Shown: positions 32,216 to 41,457 of the stretch, in pieces
Layout of the letters: each line of letters opens with the position of its first letter
How positions within the stretch are numbered: position 1 is the stretch's first letter
Assembly (NCBI RefSeq): GCF_016654005.1
Contig: NZ_JAEPWN010000007.1
Location: 158,857 to 222,856 of the forward strand
Length of the DNA stretch: 64,000 bases
Direction of reading: 5' to 3'
Source of the DNA: Brevundimonas nasdae
Lineage (GTDB): Bacteria > Pseudomonadota > Alphaproteobacteria > Caulobacterales > Caulobacteraceae
Program-made: the position numbers and the translations under genes
Notes under the pieces: generated by a model
Told to the model about the DNA's origin: nothing
Databases searched by the model: none
What the model saw: the letters and a program-made list of their open reading frames with translations, nothing else

Positions 32216-34318
32216 ATGAAATTGCAAATCGCCTTATGCGCCATCTCCGCCATGACGGCGGCGGTTCAGACCGCGCACGCGGAGTCGGGGTCCTTCCGGG
32301 ATTTGAACAAAAATGGGCGGATGGACGTCTACGAGGACGCCAGTCGCACGGTCGAAGAGCGGACGGACGACCTGCTGGGCCGGATGACGCTGGAGGAAAA
32401 GGTGGGGGCCATGATGCATGGCAGTCTGCCCGCTGGAGACGCTCTGGGGCATGGGGGAGAACGCTATGACCTCGCCCAGATCGGGACGCTAATCGGTGAG
32501 CGGCATCTCAACAGTTTTATCACCCGCTTGGTCGTTCCGCCCGAACAACTCGCGGCGGAGAACAATGCGGTTCAGCGGATCGCAGAAGGGACCCGACTCG
32601 GTATTCCAGTTACGATAAGCACCGATCCGCGCAATCATTTTCAGGCGGTCTTGGGCGCCAGCACGGCGGGCGGCGGCTTCTCGCTTTGGCCAGAGACTTT
32701 AGGTCTCGCCGCGATCGGCGATACGGATCTGGTTCGTCGCTTCGGCGATACGGCGCGACGCGAGTACAGGGCCGTCGGGATCCACATGGCCCTGTCGCCC
32801 CAAGCTGACCTAGCCAGCGAACCCCGCTGGCCGCGCGTGACGGCGACCTTCGGTTCCGACGCGTCCCACGTCTCGCGAATGGTGGAGGCCTATGTGGAAG
32901 GGTTCCAGGGAGGGCGCACGGGCGCCGGTGCGGCCGGGGTCGCCACTGTCGTCAAGCATTGGGTCGGCTATGGCGCCCAGCCCAACGGGTTTGACGGCCA
33001 TAATGTCTATGGACGGGTCGCCCGGCTGGACAACGCCAGCTTCGCTCGACACGTCGCGGCGTTTGAGGGCGCGTTCAACGCGAGGGCGTCTGGCGTGATG
33101 CCCACCTATCCCATCCTAGAGGGCGTGACCCTTAAGGGAGAACCGCTGGAACCTGTCGCGGCGGGGTTCAACAAGCAGTTGCTGACCGACCTCTTGCGGG
33201 TCGAGAAACGGTTCGACGGACTGGTGCTCTCCGACTGGGCGATCACCAACGATTGCGACACGGCCTGTTCGGCGCCGACTGCGGAGAACCCTCAGCAGAG
33301 CAAGGATATCGGCATGCCGTGGGGGGTGGAAACCCTCAGCCAACCTCAGCGGTTCGCCAAGGGGGTGATCGCCGGCATCGATCAATTCGGCGGCGTCAAC
33401 GACGGCGCCATGCTCATGGACGCCGTGCGCGAAGGGCTCGTGCCGACCGCCCGCCTTGACGACGCCGTGCGGCGTATCATGCGACTGAAGTTCGAACTTG
33501 GTCTGTTTGACAGTCCGTACGTCGATCCCAAAGCCGCCGCGAGAGTGGTCGGGGACCCGGCTTCCCAGTCGCTGGCTGACGCAGCGCAGCGCAAGGCGCA
33601 GGTGGTGCTTGAGCGTGTGGGATCGGACGTTCAGGTGTCAAAGGTGTGGCTCTATAATCTGGACCCTGCCGAAGCCTTGAGCCGCGGCTGGACCGTGGTC
33701 GATGATCCGGCTCAAGCCGATCTGGCGGTCGTGCGCGTGAACGCCCCATTTGAACGCCTGCATCCGTATCATTTTTTCGGCATGCGTCAGAATGAGGGGC
33801 GGTTGGACTTCCGTGACGGCGATCCTGATTATGAGGCGATCAAGCAGGCGCGGCGAGCCCGCCGCAGCGCCGTGGCCGTGAACCTGGATCGACCGGCGAT
33901 TCTCACGAATGTCCGCGACAAGGCGGACGTCTTGATCGCCACCTTCGGCGCCAGCGACGCCGCCGTGCTCGATGTCGTAACCGGTCGAGCGGAAGGGGAA
34001 GGGCGTCTCCCCTTTGAACTGCCGTCGAGCATGGCCGCCGTTCAGGCGCAGGATCCCGCACGGCCCGACGACAGTTCGGCGCCGCTGTATCCGCAAGGCT
34101 ATGGCTTGGGGCGAAAGGCCGCTGAGGCCTCAGCCGGCGCCCGGATACAGTCACGGCTAGTGGCCGGGCGCGAGGCCGGTCGAATCGCGTTCAATCAGTT
34201 GGTGGTCGACCATATGGGTGACCATCGCCTGTGCACCGCCGGGGTCGCGTATCTGATCGATCAGAAGGCGTATGGCCTGCTCCGCCATTTGCGATACTGG
34301 TTGTCTGACGGAGCTTAG
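32216..34318 (+). CDS. Exported GH3 beta-glycosidase (paralogue with EF-hand-like motif)
   Basis: This 700-residue GH3 is a clear paralogue of the enzyme at 17880-19856. Both share an EF-hand-like loop after the signal peptide (DLNKNGRMDVYE here, residues 29-40), VKHWVGYGAQ and nucleophile Asp340 in LVLSDWAITNDCD. Homology with the paralogue ends near SAPLYPQGYGLG. The last 60 residues read antisense through the convergent LacI gene (34157-34318) and look non-native, so the ancestral stop may have been lost. A regulon-2 operator precedes it. It may act on sulfated or decorated glycosides processed by the nearby sulfatase. Confidence 0.9.
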   Translation: MKLQIALCAISAMTAAVQTAHAESGSFRDLNKNGRMDVYEDASRTVEERTDDLLGRMTLEEKVGAMMHGSLPAGDALGHGGERYDLAQIGTLIGERHLNSFITRLVVPPEQLAAENNAVQRIAEGTRLGIPVTISTDPRNHFQAVLGASTAGGGFSLWPETLGLAAIGDTDLVRRFGDTARREYRAVGIHMALSPQADLASEPRWPRVTATFGSDASHVSRMVEAYVEGFQGGRTGAGAAGVATVVKHWVGYGAQPNGFDGHNVYGRVARLDNASFARHVAAFEGAFNARASGVMPTYPILEGVTLKGEPLEPVAAGFNKQLLTDLLRVEKRFDGLVLSDWAITNDCDTACSAPTAENPQQSKDIGMPWGVETLSQPQRFAKGVIAGIDQFGGVNDGAMLMDAVREGLVPTARLDDAVRRIMRLKFELGLFDSPYVDPKAAARVVGDPASQSLADAAQRKAQVVLERVGSDVQVSKVWLYNLDPAEALSRGWTVVDDPAQADLAVVRVNAPFERLHPYHFFGMRQNEGRLDFRDGDPDYEAIKQARRARRSAVAVNLDRPAILTNVRDKADVLIATFGASDAAVLDVVTGRAEGEGRLPFELPSSMAAVQAQDPARPDDSSAPLYPQGYGLGRKAAEASAGARIQSRLVAGREAGRIAFNQLVVDHMGDHRLCTAGVAYLIDQKAYGLLRHLRYWLSDGA

Positions 34319-35224
34319 TTTCGGCACGACCCGGATTGCGAGCGGACTGTCGTCGAAACCCGCAACAGACAGATCTTCGGGTACGCGCAATCCACCTTCC
34401 TTGGCGATGTTGATCGCGGCGGCGGCCATATCATCGTTGGACGCCAAAATGGCGGTGGGACGGACCGTTCCGCCCAGCAACTTCGCCGTGGCGATCAGGC
34501 CGGAATCGAATGTCAGCTCGCCTTCGGCTACGAAGCTGGGTTCGAATTCGAGCCCCGCGCTTTGGAGCGCCTGCCGGTAGCCGTCGAAGCGCGTTCCGCT
34601 GCTGAGGTGGTTAGGCGGACCCTTGATGAAGCCGATGCGACGATGGCCCAAGGCGACGAGCCGGCTGGTCATGTCGAAGCTCGCTTGACGATCATCAATT
34701 CGAACGCTGGCCAGCCGTGGAAGCGTTTCGCCGGTCGATAGCCCGATCAGCGCGACGTTCGGAAACTCAGCCATCTCCTCAACCGTCAGGGCTTCGCAGA
34801 AGGGGGGCGCCATCAAGACGCCCTGGGCGCCGCTCCGCACGAGTTGGCGCAGGACGTTGAGAGGCGAGGCCTCCGGATCCGAGCTCCACCGTCCAACCAG
34901 CATCTGAGCGCCCAGCCGCGACGTGGCGTTCACCGCGCCGATGACGAGCGCGCTGAGAAACGCGTTTTCCACGTCACGGAAATGGACGCCGATCCGTTCC
35001 GGTGCTGCGCTCGCAAGACTGCGAGCGGCGATATTCGGAACGTACCGAAGCGCCTCCATCGCCTCCAACACGGTCGCGCGGGTCGGCTCGCTGACCAACT
35101 TCCTCCCGGTCAGGACATTGGACACGGTCATGACCGAGACGCCGGCCCGATCGGCCACGTCCTGCATGGTGACGGCCTGGGTGGAGCGCCGGGGCGATCG
35201 TAAGGCTGATCGGACATCCTTCAT
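34157..35224 (-). CDS. LacI-family transcriptional regulator (regulon 2)
   Basis: This 355-residue repressor has an HTH within VTMQDVADRAGVSVMTVSNVLTG and a complete sugar-binding-type effector domain (VRIDDRQASFDMTSRLVALGHRRIGF is split across 210-235). ATG 35224 is chosen because it begins the conserved region; the frame runs open to 35497 but that part overlaps the divergent gene. It is divergent from the FGE-sulfatase genes with operator GTTTTAGCGATAAACT between. The 3' end overlaps the GH3 at 32216-34318 by 162 bp on the opposite strand. Confidence 0.92.
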   Translation of the reverse strand: MKDVRSALRSPRRSTQAVTMQDVADRAGVSVMTVSNVLTGRKLVSEPTRATVLEAMEALRYVPNIAARSLASAAPERIGVHFRDVENAFLSALVIGAVNATSRLGAQMLVGRWSSDPEASPLNVLRQLVRSGAQGVLMAPPFCEALTVEEMAEFPNVALIGLSTGETLPRLASVRIDDRQASFDMTSRLVALGHRRIGFIKGPPNHLSSGTRFDGYRQALQSAGLEFEPSFVAEGELTFDSGLIATAKLLGGTVRPTAILASNDDMAAAAINIAKEGGLRVPEDLSVAGFDDSPLAIRVVPKLSSVRQPVSQMAEQAIRLLIDQIRDPGGAQAMVTHMVDHQLIERDSTGLAPGH

Positions 35225-35303
35225 CAGCAGTGGCGTGGCTCCTGCGCACGCAATCGTCAATGGGTGGGGCGTCGAAGTATTTGACAACCTGCGCCGCCCA
35301 TGT

Positions 35304-35319
35304 GTTTTAGCGATAAACT
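35304..35319. promoter_or_regulatory. LacI-type operator GTTTTAGCGATAAACT (regulon 2)
   Basis: This palindrome-like site lies between the divergent LacI gene and the FGE gene. It shares the TTTAGCG-TA-AC pattern with the reverse complement of the site before the GH3 at 32216. It probably mediates autoregulation and control of the FGE-sulfatase pair. Confidence 0.6.
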
Positions 35320-35342
35320 GACAGTCGATCGGTAGGAAGCGT

Positions 35343-36381
35343 TTGGCGTTTGTCTCGGGCTCCGAAAAGGTCCTGTCGCCGACTGTCGGCAAGAGTAAGG
35401 ACAAGGCTTTGTCAGCTTCCAAATCGCGTCGGCAGAAAACGTCGGACGCCGACCGACTTTCAAACATGCGCCGACTTGAAGGCGGTCTTTTCGTCATGGG
35501 ATGCGAGACCTTCTATCCCGAAGAGGCGCCGCTGCGGCCCGTGCGCGTCGGTCCGTATTGGATCGACGAGACCCCCGTCACCAACGCCCAGTTCGCGGCC
35601 TTCGTGGAGAAGACGGGCCATGTCACCTTGGCCGAGATCGCGCCGGATCCAGCGGCTTATCCAGGCATGGATCCGGCTCTGGACCATCCCGGCTCTCTCG
35701 TTTTCAACAGCCCCGCGTCTCCCGTTCGTCTCGACAATCCTGGCAACTGGTGGGATTTCGCCTCGGGGCCGATTGGCGCCGCCCCGAGGGACCTGGCAGT
35801 TCGGTCGAGGGGCGCGAGGATCATCCCGTGACCCAGATCGCCTTCGCGGACGCCAAGGCCTACGCCGCCTGGGCGGGCAAGAGCTTGCCGACCGAGGCGG
35901 AGTGGGAGTTCGCCGCCCGGGGGGGCTGAACGGAGCGGACTACGCCTGGGGCGACGTGTTGGAGCCGGAGGGCCAAATACTCGCCAACTATTGGCAGGGC
36001 GCCTTTCCGCATGAGAACCTCGTGCTGGATGGGTTTCGCACGACCTCCCCGGTTTGCGCCTTTCCGCCCAATGGATACGGCCTGTTCGACATGATCGGCA
36101 ATGTCTGGGAATGGACCGCCGATTGGTACGCCCTAGCCAGTCCATCCGCCGGCAAGACGCCTTCGTGCTGCGCCCCGGTCAATCCTCGCGGACCGCGCCG
36201 CGAGGACAGCCTGGATCCAACCCTTCCGCATGATCGACAAGGGCGAAAGGTGCTCAAGGGCGGTTCCCACCTTTGTGCAGACAACTACTGCCGCCGCTAC
36301 CGCCCCGCCGCGCGACATCCGCAAGCGGTCGATTCCTCCACCAGCCACATCGGCTTTCGCTGCGTGGTTCGCGCGGCCTGA
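35343..36381 (+). pseudogene. Formylglycine-generating enzyme (sulfatase-modifying factor), two frameshifts
   Basis: FGE converts the sulfatase active-site Cys to formylglycine. Three consecutive frames together give a full-length enzyme. The first frame reads [20 protein letters not shown] to NWWDFASG, the second [19 protein letters not shown] to [12 protein letters not shown], and the third YAWGDVLEPEG to GFRCVVRAA. Both catalytic cysteines are present in GGSHLCADNYCRRYRPAAR. The breaks fall at GGGG (35765-35768) and a 7-G run (35919-35925); adding one G at each restores the frame. It may therefore be a sequencing artefact. Start is TTG 35343 or ATG 35466. It lies 23 bp upstream of the sulfatase. 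Confidence 0.85.
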
Positions 36382-36404
36382 TCCATCATTTTGACGAGAC
36401 GTCC

Positions 36405-37787
36405 ATGAACTCGACCTTGAAACGGCTTCGCGCCGTCATGCTCGCCGCGACCTGTCTCGCAGCCCAGCCGGCGTTGGCCGACCAAGTTGCGGCGGCGCAA
36501 CGGCCGATCGCAGTCTCCACCCCAGCTCGGCCCGAGGCGAAACAGACGCAGCCGATGAACATGGTCTTCGTCCTGGTCGATGATCTACGTTTCGACGCGA
36601 TGGGGTTTCTGACGCCGGGACTGCAAACGCCCAACATCGACTATCTGGCGCAGAACGGAACCTACTTCCCCAATGCGGTGGTGACGTCGTCGCTGTGTTC
36701 GCCGAGTCGCGCGACCATCTTGACCGGGCAGACCGCGCGCAACCACCGTGTCATCGACAACAATCATTCTTCGGAAGAGGGGCTGATCTTCTTCCCTCAA
36801 TATCTTCAACAGGCCGGATACCAGACCGCCTTCTTCGGCAAGTGGCACATGGGCAATGACACTGACGCGCCCCGGGCCGGTTTCGACCGATGGGTCAGTT
36901 TCAAAGGGCAGGGGACCTATTTCGCCACAGACATGCTGTCCCCCGCCCAGGTCGCGGCCGGCCAAAGGCAGACGCTCAACGTGGATGGCCAGTCTGTTTC
37001 TCGGCAAGGCTACATCACCGATGAGTTGACCGACTACGCCATGGATTGGCTTGAACGCGGGCGCGATCCCTCCAAGCCGTTCTTCCTCTATCTGTCACAC
37101 AAGGCGGTGCACTCCGACGCCGTGCCGCCGGAGCGGTATGCGCATCAGTACGACGATCTGGACATCCAACTGCCGGCGTCGATGGCGGACACGCCAGACA
37201 ACAACCGGGGAAAACCGGTGTGGGTGCGAAACCAGCGCAACAGCTGGCATGGCGCGGATTTCCCGTATCACACGGATCGCGATCTGAGAGAGCAGGTGCG
37301 CGACATCTACCGGACCCTGACCCCGGTCGACGACAGCCTGGGACGAATCCTGACCTATCTTCGCGCCAATGGCCTGGAAGACACGACGATGGTCGTCTTC
37401 TACAGCGACAACGGCTTCCTGTTCGGCGACCACGGCCTGATCGATAAACGCAACGCCTACCAGCCGTCGGTGCGGGTGCCCATGGTCGTCTATGCGCCTG
37501 GCCGCGTTCCGGCGGGTGCGGTCAATTCCGCCGTTGTGCGCAATCTTGACCTGGCGCCGACCTTCCTGGAGGCGGCCGGCGTCGCCGAGCCCACGCAGAT
37601 GGAAGGCAAGAGCTTCCTTGACCTCGTCGAAGGCAAGACGAGCGCCCAGGCGTGGGACACCGAAGATTTCGTCTACGAATATTACTGGGAATGGACATTC
37701 CCACAGACCCCGACCACCTTCTCCATCACTCGGGACCAGGTGAAGTATATCCAGTACCACGGCGTCTGGGACACGGAGGAGGTTTAG
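36405..37787 (+). CDS. Exported sulfatase, 3'-truncated
   Basis: This 460-residue type I sulfatase would remove sulfate esters from a saccharide or aryl substrate in the periplasm. It has a signal peptide (MNSTLKRLRAVMLAATCLAA), metal ligands in VLVDDLRFDAMGF (Asp59/60) and the formylglycine site CSPSR (98-102), followed by TILTGQTARNH and the FYSDNGFLFGDHG motif. The chain stops after YIQYHGVWDTEEV, where full-length relatives continue with a further 30-60 residues (the LYDL...EMNNL region). The loss coincides with a foreign AT-rich segment and an IS3 copy. FGE is immediately upstream. Confidence 0.88.
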   Translation: MNSTLKRLRAVMLAATCLAAQPALADQVAAAQRPIAVSTPARPEAKQTQPMNMVFVLVDDLRFDAMGFLTPGLQTPNIDYLAQNGTYFPNAVVTSSLCSPSRATILTGQTARNHRVIDNNHSSEEGLIFFPQYLQQAGYQTAFFGKWHMGNDTDAPRAGFDRWVSFKGQGTYFATDMLSPAQVAAGQRQTLNVDGQSVSRQGYITDELTDYAMDWLERGRDPSKPFFLYLSHKAVHSDAVPPERYAHQYDDLDIQLPASMADTPDNNRGKPVWVRNQRNSWHGADFPYHTDRDLREQVRDIYRTLTPVDDSLGRILTYLRANGLEDTTMVVFYSDNGFLFGDHGLIDKRNAYQPSVRVPMVVYAPGRVPAGAVNSAVVRNLDLAPTFLEAAGVAEPTQMEGKSFLDLVEGKTSAQAWDTEDFVYEYYWEWTFPQTPTTFSITRDQVKYIQYHGVWDTEEV

Positions 37788-37932
37788 CATAGTTGATATT
37801 TATGCGATTTAAAACATAAATTCTGATTATGCGTTTTTCGACATAAACGCGATTATGAGAAATAGCACATAGAATCGGTCGTTCATTTGAGATGGTCCTC
37901 GGGCCCTGGCAGACCTTGGCGAGGGTGCCCAC
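37788..37932. repeat. AT-rich scar with about 27-bp imperfect repeats
   Basis: This 145-bp segment is much more AT-rich than its surroundings, especially 37790-37880. Three related units start near TTTATGCGATTTAAAACATAAA, ATTATGCGTTTTTCGACATAAA and ATTATGAGAAATAGCACATA, spaced about 26-27 bp (shown in pieces of up to 20 bases: TTTATGCGATTTAAAACATA, ATTATGCGTTTTTCGACATA). They resemble a recombinase-binding array at the end of another mobile element. The sulfatase reading frame ends at its left edge. Confidence 0.5.
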
Positions 37933-37950
37933 TGACGTGACCCCCGTTTC

Positions 37951-38886
37951 TCATCCAGCCATAACGAGAGTCCTTTGCTGATCTGAACTGGGGTTGGTGG
38001 GGTTGGCAAGAGGCCGGTCAGCGCAGCCTTCAACCAGCGCAGCGGACCGGCCGATCTGTCCGTTGAGCGCATCTGCGTAAGCCTGCGGCGTCAGCCATCC
38101 CAGCTTCGAGTGCGGCCGGGTTTCGTTGTAGTCGCGCCGCCAGGTTTCGAGCACGGCACGGGCGTGCGGCAGGGACCGGAACAGCGTCTCGTTCAGCAGT
38201 TCGTCGCGCAGGCGGCCATTGAAGCTCTCGTTGAAGCCGTTCTGCTGGGGCTTGCGCGGCGCGATGTAATGCCAGCCCACGCCGGTGCCGTCGGCCCAGG
38301 CCAGGATGGCGTTGGACGTATATTCCGTGCCGTTGTCGCTGATGATCGTCTCGGGGCGCCCGCGTCGCAGGATGATGGCGTCCAGTTCGCGCGCCACCCG
38401 CCGGCCCGACAGCGAGGTGTCGGCGACGAGTCCGAGGCACTCACGTGTGCAGTTGTCGATCACCGTCAGGATGCGGAAGCGCCGCCCGTCGGTCATCTGA
38501 TCGGACACGAAGTCCAGCGACCAGCGCTGGTTCGCGACCAGAGGAATCTCCAGCGGCCGCCTTGTGCCCATCGCGCGTTTGCGCCCGCCGCGCCGACGCA
38601 CCGTCAGCTTTTCCTCGCGGTAGATCCGCTGGACCCGCTTCTTGTTGACCGCATGGCCCTCGCGCCGGAGCATCACGTGCAGACGACGATAGCCGAACCG
38701 CCGACGCTCCTGGGCCAGGGCCTTCAGCCGATCGCGCAGGGTGCCATCGTCCGGTCGTGTCGCCTGATAGCGCACGCTCGTCCGATCAACGCCCAGCACC
38801 CGGCAGGCCCGCCGTTCGCTCATCTCGTAGGCCGACTGCAGGTGCGCCGCCGCCTCTCGATGCGCAGCGGGCGTCACCACTTTTTT
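37951..38886 (-). CDS. IS3-family transposase orfB (DDE integrase domain)
   Basis: This frame supplies the rve-type DDE catalytic domain: [16 protein letters not shown] (first Asp), [15 protein letters not shown] (second Asp) and [15 protein letters not shown] (Glu). An N-terminal HTH_21 region ([21 protein letters not shown]) precedes it. There is no independent start. It is expressed as an OrfAB fusion by -1 frameshifting at AAAAAAG (complement of 38880-38886), where orfA KKW* becomes KKVVTPA. The frame is intact to the stop at 37951. Confidence 0.9.
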   Translation of the reverse strand, partial: KKVVTPAAHREAAAHLQSAYEMSERRACRVLGVDRTSVRYQATRPDDGTLRDRLKALAQERRRFGYRRLHVMLRREGHAVNKKRVQRIYREEKLTVRRRGGRKRAMGTRRPLEIPLVANQRWSLDFVSDQMTDGRRFRILTVIDNCTRECLGLVADTSLSGRRVARELDAIILRRGRPETIISDNGTEYTSNAILAWADGTGVGWHYIAPRKPQQNGFNESFNGRLRDELLNETLFRSLPHARAVLETWRRDYNETRPHSKLGWLTPQAYADALNGQIGRSAALVEGCADRPLANPTNPSSDQQRTLVMAG

Positions 38887-39140
38887 CCCAGCAGATCCTT
38901 CAGCGCGACGTTGTCCAGCATCGAGTCCGCCAGCATCCGTTTCAGCTTGGCGTTCTCGTCTTCCAGCGCCTTCAGACGACGGGCCTCCGACACGTCCATG
39001 CCGCCATACTTGGCCTTCCACTTGTAGAAGGTCGGCGAGCTCAGCCCGTGCTTCCTGCACAGGTCCGCCACCGGGACACCGGCCTCCTGCTCGCGCAAGA
39101 TTCCGATGATCTGCTCTTCCGTGAACCGTGATCGCTTCAT
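38874..39140 (-). CDS. IS3-family transposase orfA (HTH and leucine-zipper-like)
   Basis: This 88-residue protein ([21 protein letters not shown]...) has an N-terminal HTH_Tnp_1 domain, [25 protein letters not shown], then a heptad-like segment ([20 protein letters not shown]) that dimerises IS3 OrfA proteins. It ends LLGKKW just after the A6G slippery sequence used to make the fused transposase. It is near-identical to orfA of the second copy at 63167-63433. Confidence 0.92.
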   Translation of the reverse strand: MKRSRFTEEQIIGILREQEAGVPVADLCRKHGLSSPTFYKWKAKYGGMDVSEARRLKALEDENAKLKRMLADSMLDNVALKDLLGKKW

Positions 39141-39313
39141 TCTGTCCGTCCTTCGTTGGGGCGGACTCTAGCTATTCCTGGAGGAGTTTCAGGGGGTCAC
39201 GTCAGTCCCGTCCGGCCGGGTAGTTGGCGATCGAATGGTCGCGACGTAGACGCTCCGTACTCGAGAACCTTTTGCTCATTCGCGGCGCAGGGTCCCGCGT
39301 CCCGTCCAGTGGC

Positions 39314-41365
39314 TCACTTTGCGCTAGCGATAAGCGCGCCGCAGTTAGCGTCCTTGGCCAGCCCCGGGTCGACGAAGGCGAACAGGGCCGCGACCGGCGC
39401 CGCGACAGCGCCGACGATGGCCGCCAGACCGCCCTGCGTCACTAGCTGACCCGTATCGACACCCACTTGCGGCGAGGTCAGCGATCCTCTGACCAGAATG
39501 GGCGTCCAGAGCCGCAGCAGACGCGGCTTCTTGGAGTCGCCGTCGATCTTCAGGTCGAGTGTCTCGGCTCCGAGATTGATCGATCCCGAGCCCTTGGCCA
39601 GAACTACATCCGTATCGACCACGAGGGTCTGGGCCCGGGCGACGCCGTTGGAGACGTTGAAGTCGGCGACAGCGCAGCGGATGTCGGCCTTGGACTGGTC
39701 GCCGCGCAGCAGCTTGAGCAGTCCCGCGCTGGCGTTAATGCCGAGCAATTCGGCGAAGGCTGAGCGCATCTCTCCGTTCGGCACCACCAGGCTGACCGAA
39801 CCCTTCGACGCGGCGGCGAACCGATGGATCGAGTTTCCCGGTCCCTCAAGGCGCATCCGCCCGGTGGCCTGGCCTGTGATCGGCGCCGTGCCATTCTTCG
39901 CAGGCACGATGGATTCCAGCGGATAGCCGGTAAGCCGGAAGTCCATGGCGCTGTAGGGCATGTCCCGCGCGGCGTTGATCCGCGCCGTTCCGGTCAGGCT
40001 TCCTCGATTGAAGGTAAAGGCGACCGGATTGAGGTTAAGGACCCCGGCTTCAAGTTCTGCGCCCAGACGCACTGCACGAATGTCCATCTCGTTGGCCTTC
40101 ACCGAAGCCGCCCGGTAGGTCAGGCTCCCGTCCATCGTCCGCAAGCGATCGACGTTCAAGGTGGCGTCAGGCAACAGCTTGCCCGGCGCGCCCGAACTGA
40201 CCGTGGTGGTGTTGGTGCCGGCCGCATTCGTCTGGGTCCGGGCCCCGAAGATGGCCATGAGGTCGTCGATATCCAGCCTCTGCGAGGCGAGTTGCGCCTC
40301 CACCCGCAGGCGGCCGCCCGTCTCGGCCTTGACGTCTCCGGACAGGTCGGACGACCCGACCCGGCCGGTGAAGTCGTTGAAGGTCCAGGTGCTGTCGTCG
40401 CGCTTCAACGCCCCCGCCAGCCGGTAGGGCGGGGTATTGGGAAGGGTCACGCCGGTCAGCAGGTACAGGTCGCTGAGGTCTTGCCCCTGGAGGGTCAGGG
40501 TTGAGGTGAACTGGCCCAGGTGGAAGGGTCGGGTGACCGCGCCGTCGGCGGTCAACTTCGACCGCGCGCCCTCGATCAGGGCGTTGAAGTGATACGGGCG
40601 GTCACGGCGAATGTTGATGAAGGGTCCGCCCTCGATCCGCAGCGTCAGGGGCGAGCGATTAACCGAGCCCTCGCCGGCCAGAACAAAGCCGGCGTCGTCG
40701 TCGTTGGCGGTCTCGCGGGCGTCGACAGAGGCGTCGAGGGTCAGGCCCCGTTTCTGTTCGTCTATGACGATATGGCCGTTCTGGATAATGAGTTGCTGGA
40801 TGACCGGCAGCTTCATGCCTTCGCCGGTGTCGGGCTTGTTCGGCTCAAGTTCCCAGCTCTGGCGACCGTCTTTCGTGGCGAGGAGATAGACTTCGGGCTG
40901 GGTGAAGGAGAGCAGAGGCATCTCGATCTGGCCCGCGAACAGTTTGCGCAGTCGGACCGAGGCCTCGATGCGCGAGACTGTGGCGGTGTCGCGCGACTTG
41001 GCCCACTGCGGGCCGCCGAACTTCAGATCGTTGACGATCACCGTAGGCGCCCAGGTGAACAACTTGACGTCCAGGTCGCCGCGCAAGGCGATCTCGCGAT
41101 CATATTTGGCGGAGGCCCACCGGCCGATCGGCCCGCGCAGCCAGTTCCAGTCGAACAGGAGGAAGAAGATCACGATCGCGGCGATCAGCAGCATCACAAT
41201 CGAAGCTGCGATCTTCTCCGTCCGCCCGGGATGACGAAAGCTGTTGTAGACGGGATCGTTGGCCTTGACCCAGTCGCGCCATTCCCCGGCCCGAACCCCC
41301 GCGCGCGCCAGGGTTCTCGTCCGAAAGGCGTCCCAGGACAGTCGAAGTTTGGATGTCGCGGTCAA
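39314..41365 (-). CDS. AsmA-family inner-membrane/periplasmic protein
   Basis: This 683-residue protein has one N-terminal membrane helix (IAASIVMLLIAAIVIFFLLF, about residues 52-71) and a long periplasmic beta-rich region of the AsmA/DUF748 type. It includes DLKFGGPQWAKSRDTATV near the N-terminus and GSGSINLGAETLDLKIDG near the C-terminus. AsmA-like proteins bridge inner and outer membrane and are implicated in lipid transport and envelope integrity. The start MTATSKLRLSW is followed by a basic segment before the helix. It lies 110 bp from the IS3 copy and is undamaged. Confidence 0.88.
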   Translation of the reverse strand: MTATSKLRLSWDAFRTRTLARAGVRAGEWRDWVKANDPVYNSFRHPGRTEKIAASIVMLLIAAIVIFFLLFDWNWLRGPIGRWASAKYDREIALRGDLDVKLFTWAPTVIVNDLKFGGPQWAKSRDTATVSRIEASVRLRKLFAGQIEMPLLSFTQPEVYLLATKDGRQSWELEPNKPDTGEGMKLPVIQQLIIQNGHIVIDEQKRGLTLDASVDARETANDDDAGFVLAGEGSVNRSPLTLRIEGGPFINIRRDRPYHFNALIEGARSKLTADGAVTRPFHLGQFTSTLTLQGQDLSDLYLLTGVTLPNTPPYRLAGALKRDDSTWTFNDFTGRVGSSDLSGDVKAETGGRLRVEAQLASQRLDIDDLMAIFGARTQTNAAGTNTTTVSSGAPGKLLPDATLNVDRLRTMDGSLTYRAASVKANEMDIRAVRLGAELEAGVLNLNPVAFTFNRGSLTGTARINAARDMPYSAMDFRLTGYPLESIVPAKNGTAPITGQATGRMRLEGPGNSIHRFAAASKGSVSLVVPNGEMRSAFAELLGINASAGLLKLLRGDQSKADIRCAVADFNVSNGVARAQTLVVDTDVVLAKGSGSINLGAETLDLKIDGDSKKPRLLRLWTPILVRGSLTSPQVGVDTGQLVTQGGLAAIVGAVAAPVAALFAFVDPGLAKDANCGALIASAK

Positions 41366-41457
41366 GGTCGAAATCTCCCTACTCAGCGCTCCAACGCATC
41401 AGCGTAAGGTTGGTGTCAGGAAATCAAGACCTTAGCTGTGGCGTGCGGGGCGGCGGA

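Larger units (their letters stand above)
37933..39204 (-). mobile_element. IS3-family insertion sequence (IS407-group-like), copy 1, intact
   Basis: The 1,272-bp element is bounded by inverted repeats TGACGTGACCCCC (37933-37945) and GGGGGTCACGTCA (39192-39204). It encodes orfA and orfB on the minus strand with an A6G slippery site between them. The same left end occurs at 63103. I see no matching target-site duplication (left flank CCAC, right flank GTCC). Confidence 0.9.
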
